A model generated the notes under the pieces. That model saw only the letters and a list, made by a program, of their open reading frames with translations. It did not search any database and was not told the DNA's origin. Shown here one piece after another: positions 60,927-64,000 of a DNA stretch of 64,000 nucleotides. Both the position numbers and the translations under genes were made by a program. Origin of the DNA: Clostridia bacterium (lineage in GTDB: Bacteria; Bacillota; Clostridia; Peptostreptococcales; JAAYPU01); contig JADQBM010000005.1 of the NCBI GenBank assembly GCA_016278615.1, positions 1-64,000 on the forward strand, given 5' to 3'. How positions within the stretch are numbered: the first letter of the stretch is position 1; every line of letters starts with the position of its first letter.

Positions 60927-61499
60927 CTAATAGGCTTTCTTACTATCTTTCCATTCCTGTGCAATTCTTAATGTCTCTCCAAATCTTTGGAAATGTACGA
61001 CTTCTCTTTCTCTTAGGAATTTTAATACATCCCTGACGCCGGGGTCATCTGCTAATTGGATGAGATGCTCATAAGTGATTCTTGCTTTTTGCTCTGCAGC
61101 CATATCTTCGTATAGGTCAGCAATGATATCCCCTTTGGTTTGGATATAAGCAGCAACCCATGGATTTCCAGTTCCATCTACATAAAATGGATTGCAGCCA
61201 TGATCAACATAGTGAGGATCTAAACCTGCTTTTTTCATTTGTTCTGTTGTTGCCCCTTGGATAAGTTGCCAAAAAAGTGATCCGACAATTTCCATATGAG
61301 CGAGCTCTTCTGTACCGATATCCGTCAGAGTTCCTTTAGCTTCGTTGATCGGCATGGAAAACCTTTGAGTTAGGTATCGAAGGGAGGCGGCAAGCTCTCC
61401 ATCAGGTCCACCATATTGTGTGATAATGGTTTTTGCCATAGCTGGATCAGGACCGGATACTCGTACTGGATATTGTAATTTTTTTTCATATTCCCACAT
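60927..61499 (-). CDS. cotJC: Spore coat manganese-catalase-like protein CotJC
   Basis: MWEYEKKLQYPVRVSGPDPAMAKTIITQYGGPDGELAASLRYLTQRF; ADLYEDMAAEQKARITYEHLI. Confidence 0.95.
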   Translation of the reverse strand: MWEYEKKLQYPVRVSGPDPAMAKTIITQYGGPDGELAASLRYLTQRFSMPINEAKGTLTDIGTEELAHMEIVGSLFWQLIQGATTEQMKKAGLDPHYVDHGCNPFYVDGTGNPWVAAYIQTKGDIIADLYEDMAAEQKARITYEHLIQLADDPGVRDVLKFLREREVVHFQRFGETLRIAQEWKDSKKAY

Positions 61500-61513
61500 T
61501 CATTTTTCCTCCC

Positions 61514-61816
61514 TTACCACTTAATTTCCCAAGGCCATGGGCTATTAATATATTTCCAGCAGCGATAAGCACTGCCGCTTGATGTTAACGGACCATATTG
61601 ATATTCATATTGCTGGATCAGACCCTTCAACTGATTGCTGAGCATATTGTGGTGCATGAGTGCTCTTTGATCAAAAGGATGCGTATCTAGGTATAAAGTG
61701 GTTTCTGTTACACCAAATTCTACCTTCATGATTTGGTATAGCAATGCTTTTTGCATATCCTCTTTACCCAGCAAATTTTCTTCTTTTCCTTTTTCGATAT
61801 ATCCCTCGTTATTCAT
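61514..61816 (-). CDS. cotJB: Spore coat protein CotJB
   Basis: ETTLYLDTHPFDQRALMHHN; between cotJA and cotJC. Confidence 0.92.
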   Translation of the reverse strand: MNNEGYIEKGKEENLLGKEDMQKALLYQIMKVEFGVTETTLYLDTHPFDQRALMHHNMLSNQLKGLIQQYEYQYGPLTSSGSAYRCWKYINSPWPWEIKW

Positions 61817-62024
61817 AATCACAACACACCCTTTCATCAGGAAGTAGCATGGCATCATAAGGGCTATATAAATCTGGATAAATGGTTCCTTTGTGATACC
61901 CTTCTGCAAGGTCATAAGTGAGATGGTTCATTTGAAATGGCACATACGCCCGCGCTAATCGAGGATTTATAGGCATAAAAGGAACAAATCGCATAGCAGG
62001 ACATGATGTATCGTTATTATTCAA
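61809..62024 (-). CDS. cotJA: Spore coat associated protein CotJA
   Basis: PRLARAYVPFQ...YHKGTIYPDLYSPY. Confidence 0.9.
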   Translation of the reverse strand: MNNNDTSCPAMRFVPFMPINPRLARAYVPFQMNHLTYDLAEGYHKGTIYPDLYSPYDAMLLPDERVCCDYE

Positions 62025-62200
62025 TTATTAAAACCTCCTTGAGTTTAAAATAAAGGTTAGATTTTTCAAAAGATTATTTCCTTTATTACATACTATTTTC
62101 CAATAGAGAGAAATGTTAAAGGTGAATGAAAAATTGACAGTAAATAACACTATGATATATGATTAAGTTTAATAGAGGTGATTGCAAAGGAGAGATAAGG

Positions 62201-62665
62201 ATGGAAAAGATATATAAAAGAAATAAACTCACTATGAGTCAAGTCATGCTTCCTAACCAAGCCAATGTTGCAGGAAATGTGCATGGGGGAGAAATTATGA
62301 AACTAATGGATTCAACTGCAGGGGCTGTGGGAATAAAATATTCGCGAAGCAATGTGGTGACTGCCAGGGTAGATGAGCTGGAATTTCATTCTCCCATTTT
62401 TGTAGGCGCCATGATAACTTGTACAGGTACCATTGCTTATGTGGGAAAGACATCTATGGAAGTAGTGGTAACAGTTGATGTAGAAGATTTGGAATCTGAT
62501 GCACCTCCTAAAAGAGCTCTAAGTGCTTATTTCACTATGGTAGCATTGGATAAAATGGGAAAACCAAAACGGCTTCCAGAGTTGATAAGTGAAACAGAGG
62601 AAGAAGAGCGGCTTTTCCAAGAAGGTAAAAAAAGACACGAATTTTACAAAACAAAAAAAAGATGA
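62201..62665 (+). CDS. Acyl-CoA thioesterase (hotdog fold)
   Basis: LPNQANVAGNVHGGEIMKLMDSTAGAVGIKYSRSNVVTARVDELEFHSPI. Confidence 0.92.
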   Translation: MEKIYKRNKLTMSQVMLPNQANVAGNVHGGEIMKLMDSTAGAVGIKYSRSNVVTARVDELEFHSPIFVGAMITCTGTIAYVGKTSMEVVVTVDVEDLESDAPPKRALSAYFTMVALDKMGKPKRLPELISETEEEERLFQEGKKRHEFYKTKKR

Positions 62666-62698
62666 TGACTCATCTTTTTTTTAAAAAATAATAGTTTA

Positions 62699-63379
62699 TT
62701 AATGATGGTTGTTCTTGCTGTTATGGTTTCTTGTGTCTTCCCTTGAAATCGTGTTTTCTATTTCATTCTTAAATAAATCCTCGCTATAATTATCAGTATT
62801 TTCTACAACTCCAGATATGCTTTCATCGTACATGTTGTTATCATACCAGTCTAAAGCACGTTGGTCATAATCGGTTTTATTATATCTTGCCACAGCCTGC
62901 CAAGAATCTTCACCATCAAATCCGTTGTATTCAGTATTATCTCTAAAGGTTCTCTTAAATGGGGTGCCTAATACTTCCTCTTCTACGGGTCGGGTTTTCG
63001 TAAGTTCATCTAAAGTTAATCCCTTGTTTTCACAATCCATACATTCAATAGCTGTTGGTAGTATTTCCAATCTGTCTTCTGCGATATCTTTTCCACAGGA
63101 AATGCATTTACCGTATTTGCCATTATTAATTCTTTCCAATGCTTTGTCAACTTCTTTAATGTACATTAATTCATTGTTTTTTAGATTAAAATTCATTTCC
63201 ATCTGAAAAGTTTCTGATCCTACATCTGCAGGATGGTTGTCATAGGATGATAGTTCATCAAAATATTCTTGCATAGAATCATTGGGTTCCATTTCTTCCA
63301 TTAGTTCTAAAGTTGTTACTAATTCATCTTTTTCATTTAATAACAATTGCCTAAAATGTTTCAATTTTTTATTATCCAA
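62699..63379 (-). CDS. TraR/DksA-type zinc-finger protein, YteA-like
   Basis: ALERINNGKYGKCISCGKDIAEDRLEILPTAIECMDCE and C-terminal VEEEVLGTPFKRTF. Confidence 0.9.
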   Translation of the reverse strand: MDNKKLKHFRQLLLNEKDELVTTLELMEEMEPNDSMQEYFDELSSYDNHPADVGSETFQMEMNFNLKNNELMYIKEVDKALERINNGKYGKCISCGKDIAEDRLEILPTAIECMDCENKGLTLDELTKTRPVEEEVLGTPFKRTFRDNTEYNGFDGEDSWQAVARYNKTDYDQRALDWYDNNMYDESISGVVENTDNYSEDLFKNEIENTISREDTRNHNSKNNHH

Positions 63380-63472
63380 TTGATTACCTCCTCGCTAAAA
63401 AAAACTAAGGGATATAAGATATATTTTTCTCTATTATTTATTATTTATCCCAAAAGAGATAAAACAAAAAAA

Positions 63473-63492
63473 GGCGGATGGCCGCCTTTTTG
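63473..63492. terminator. Terminator hairpin
   Basis: AAAGGCGGatggCCGCCTTTTT. Confidence 0.75.
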
Positions 63493-63526
63493 ATTTATAG
63501 ATCTTGAATAAAATCATCACCAATTC

Positions 63527-64000
63527 TTAGTTTTTATTATCTGTTATGTGTTCTTGGTTTTCCATATTATTAATATGCCTTTTTATCTTTTTGGTAGTGG
63601 TTTTAATAAACTCTTCCTTACGGATACTGAAATTTCGGACTCTTTTATACAATGGCATACGATCATTTAGGTCTCTAATAATATTTTTGAGAATTTCCTG
63701 AAGGTCTTTTTCTTCAACATTTTCTCCAAATTCATCAAAAATGACATCGTAAGCGGGTCTTAATTGAGCACTTACAAGGGTTTCACCAGTTCTTTCATCT
63801 AAAACGCCACTTACAAGGCTTTCTTCAATATATTGGCTTTTATTCAGATACAATTCGACTTCTTCGGGGTATATATTTTTTCCATTTTTTGTAACAATAA
63901 CATTTTTCTTTCTGCCAGTAATAAAGAAACAATATTCTTCATCCATATACCCTAAGTCGCCAGTATGAAACCATCCATCTTTAAGTACTTTGTCGGTACT
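63527..64000 (-). CDS. AMP-dependent synthetase (long-chain acyl-CoA ligase) C-terminus, partial
   Basis: Frame stays open to the window edge: LKDGWFHTGDLGYMDEEYCFFITGRKKNVIVTKNGKNIYPEEVE. Confidence 0.9.
   Translation of the reverse strand, partial: STDKVLKDGWFHTGDLGYMDEEYCFFITGRKKNVIVTKNGKNIYPEEVELYLNKSQYIEESLVSGVLDERTGETLVSAQLRPAYDVIFDEFGENVEEKDLQEILKNIIRDLNDRMPLYKRVRNFSIRKEEFIKTTTKKIKRHINNMENQEHITDNKN

Noticed and set aside
56588-61011. Integrative element with its own integrase
   Set aside because: No integrase, recombinase or replication gene between the repeats; only the repeat structure is claimed.

Overview
The window is 64 kb of AT-rich chromosome from a spore-forming Firmicute, most likely Clostridia (cotJABC and a YteA-like gene; the lineage is inferred). 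I saw no rRNA, tRNA, CRISPR array, prophage or intact transposase. Housekeeping and envelope genes sit at the ends: typA, cotJABC, a DksA-like gene and a partial acyl-CoA synthetase. The middle is accessory catabolic and sensory DNA. (1) A dimethylamine-methyltransferase (MtbB)-like gene at 14.9 kb in which the position expected for pyrrolysine (TAG) is a TTG leucine codon. (2) A 17-34 kb region of repeated modules: regulator, GPH-family transporter, YtcJ-like amidohydrolase and saccharopine-dehydrogenase-like gene. (3) A TetR-TRAP locus divergent from a GlcD-like/Fe-S/VAO-like oxidoreductase trio, with a shared candidate operator. (4) A corrinoid protein plus UroD-type methyltransferase pair bracketed by two near-identical REP-like hairpins. 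(5) Chemotaxis and c-di-GMP genes and two paralogous GHKL kinases, one inside a 4.2 kb segment bounded by direct repeats derived from the cotJC 3' end. Non-coding structure includes a three-copy multi-hairpin repeat with compensatory changes, a 440 bp heptamer array with G-quadruplex motifs between znuC- and znuB-like genes, and several gene remnants (SLH, GGDEF, MCP-like sensor, VanY, CotJC). All family calls come from reading the translations; no database search was run.
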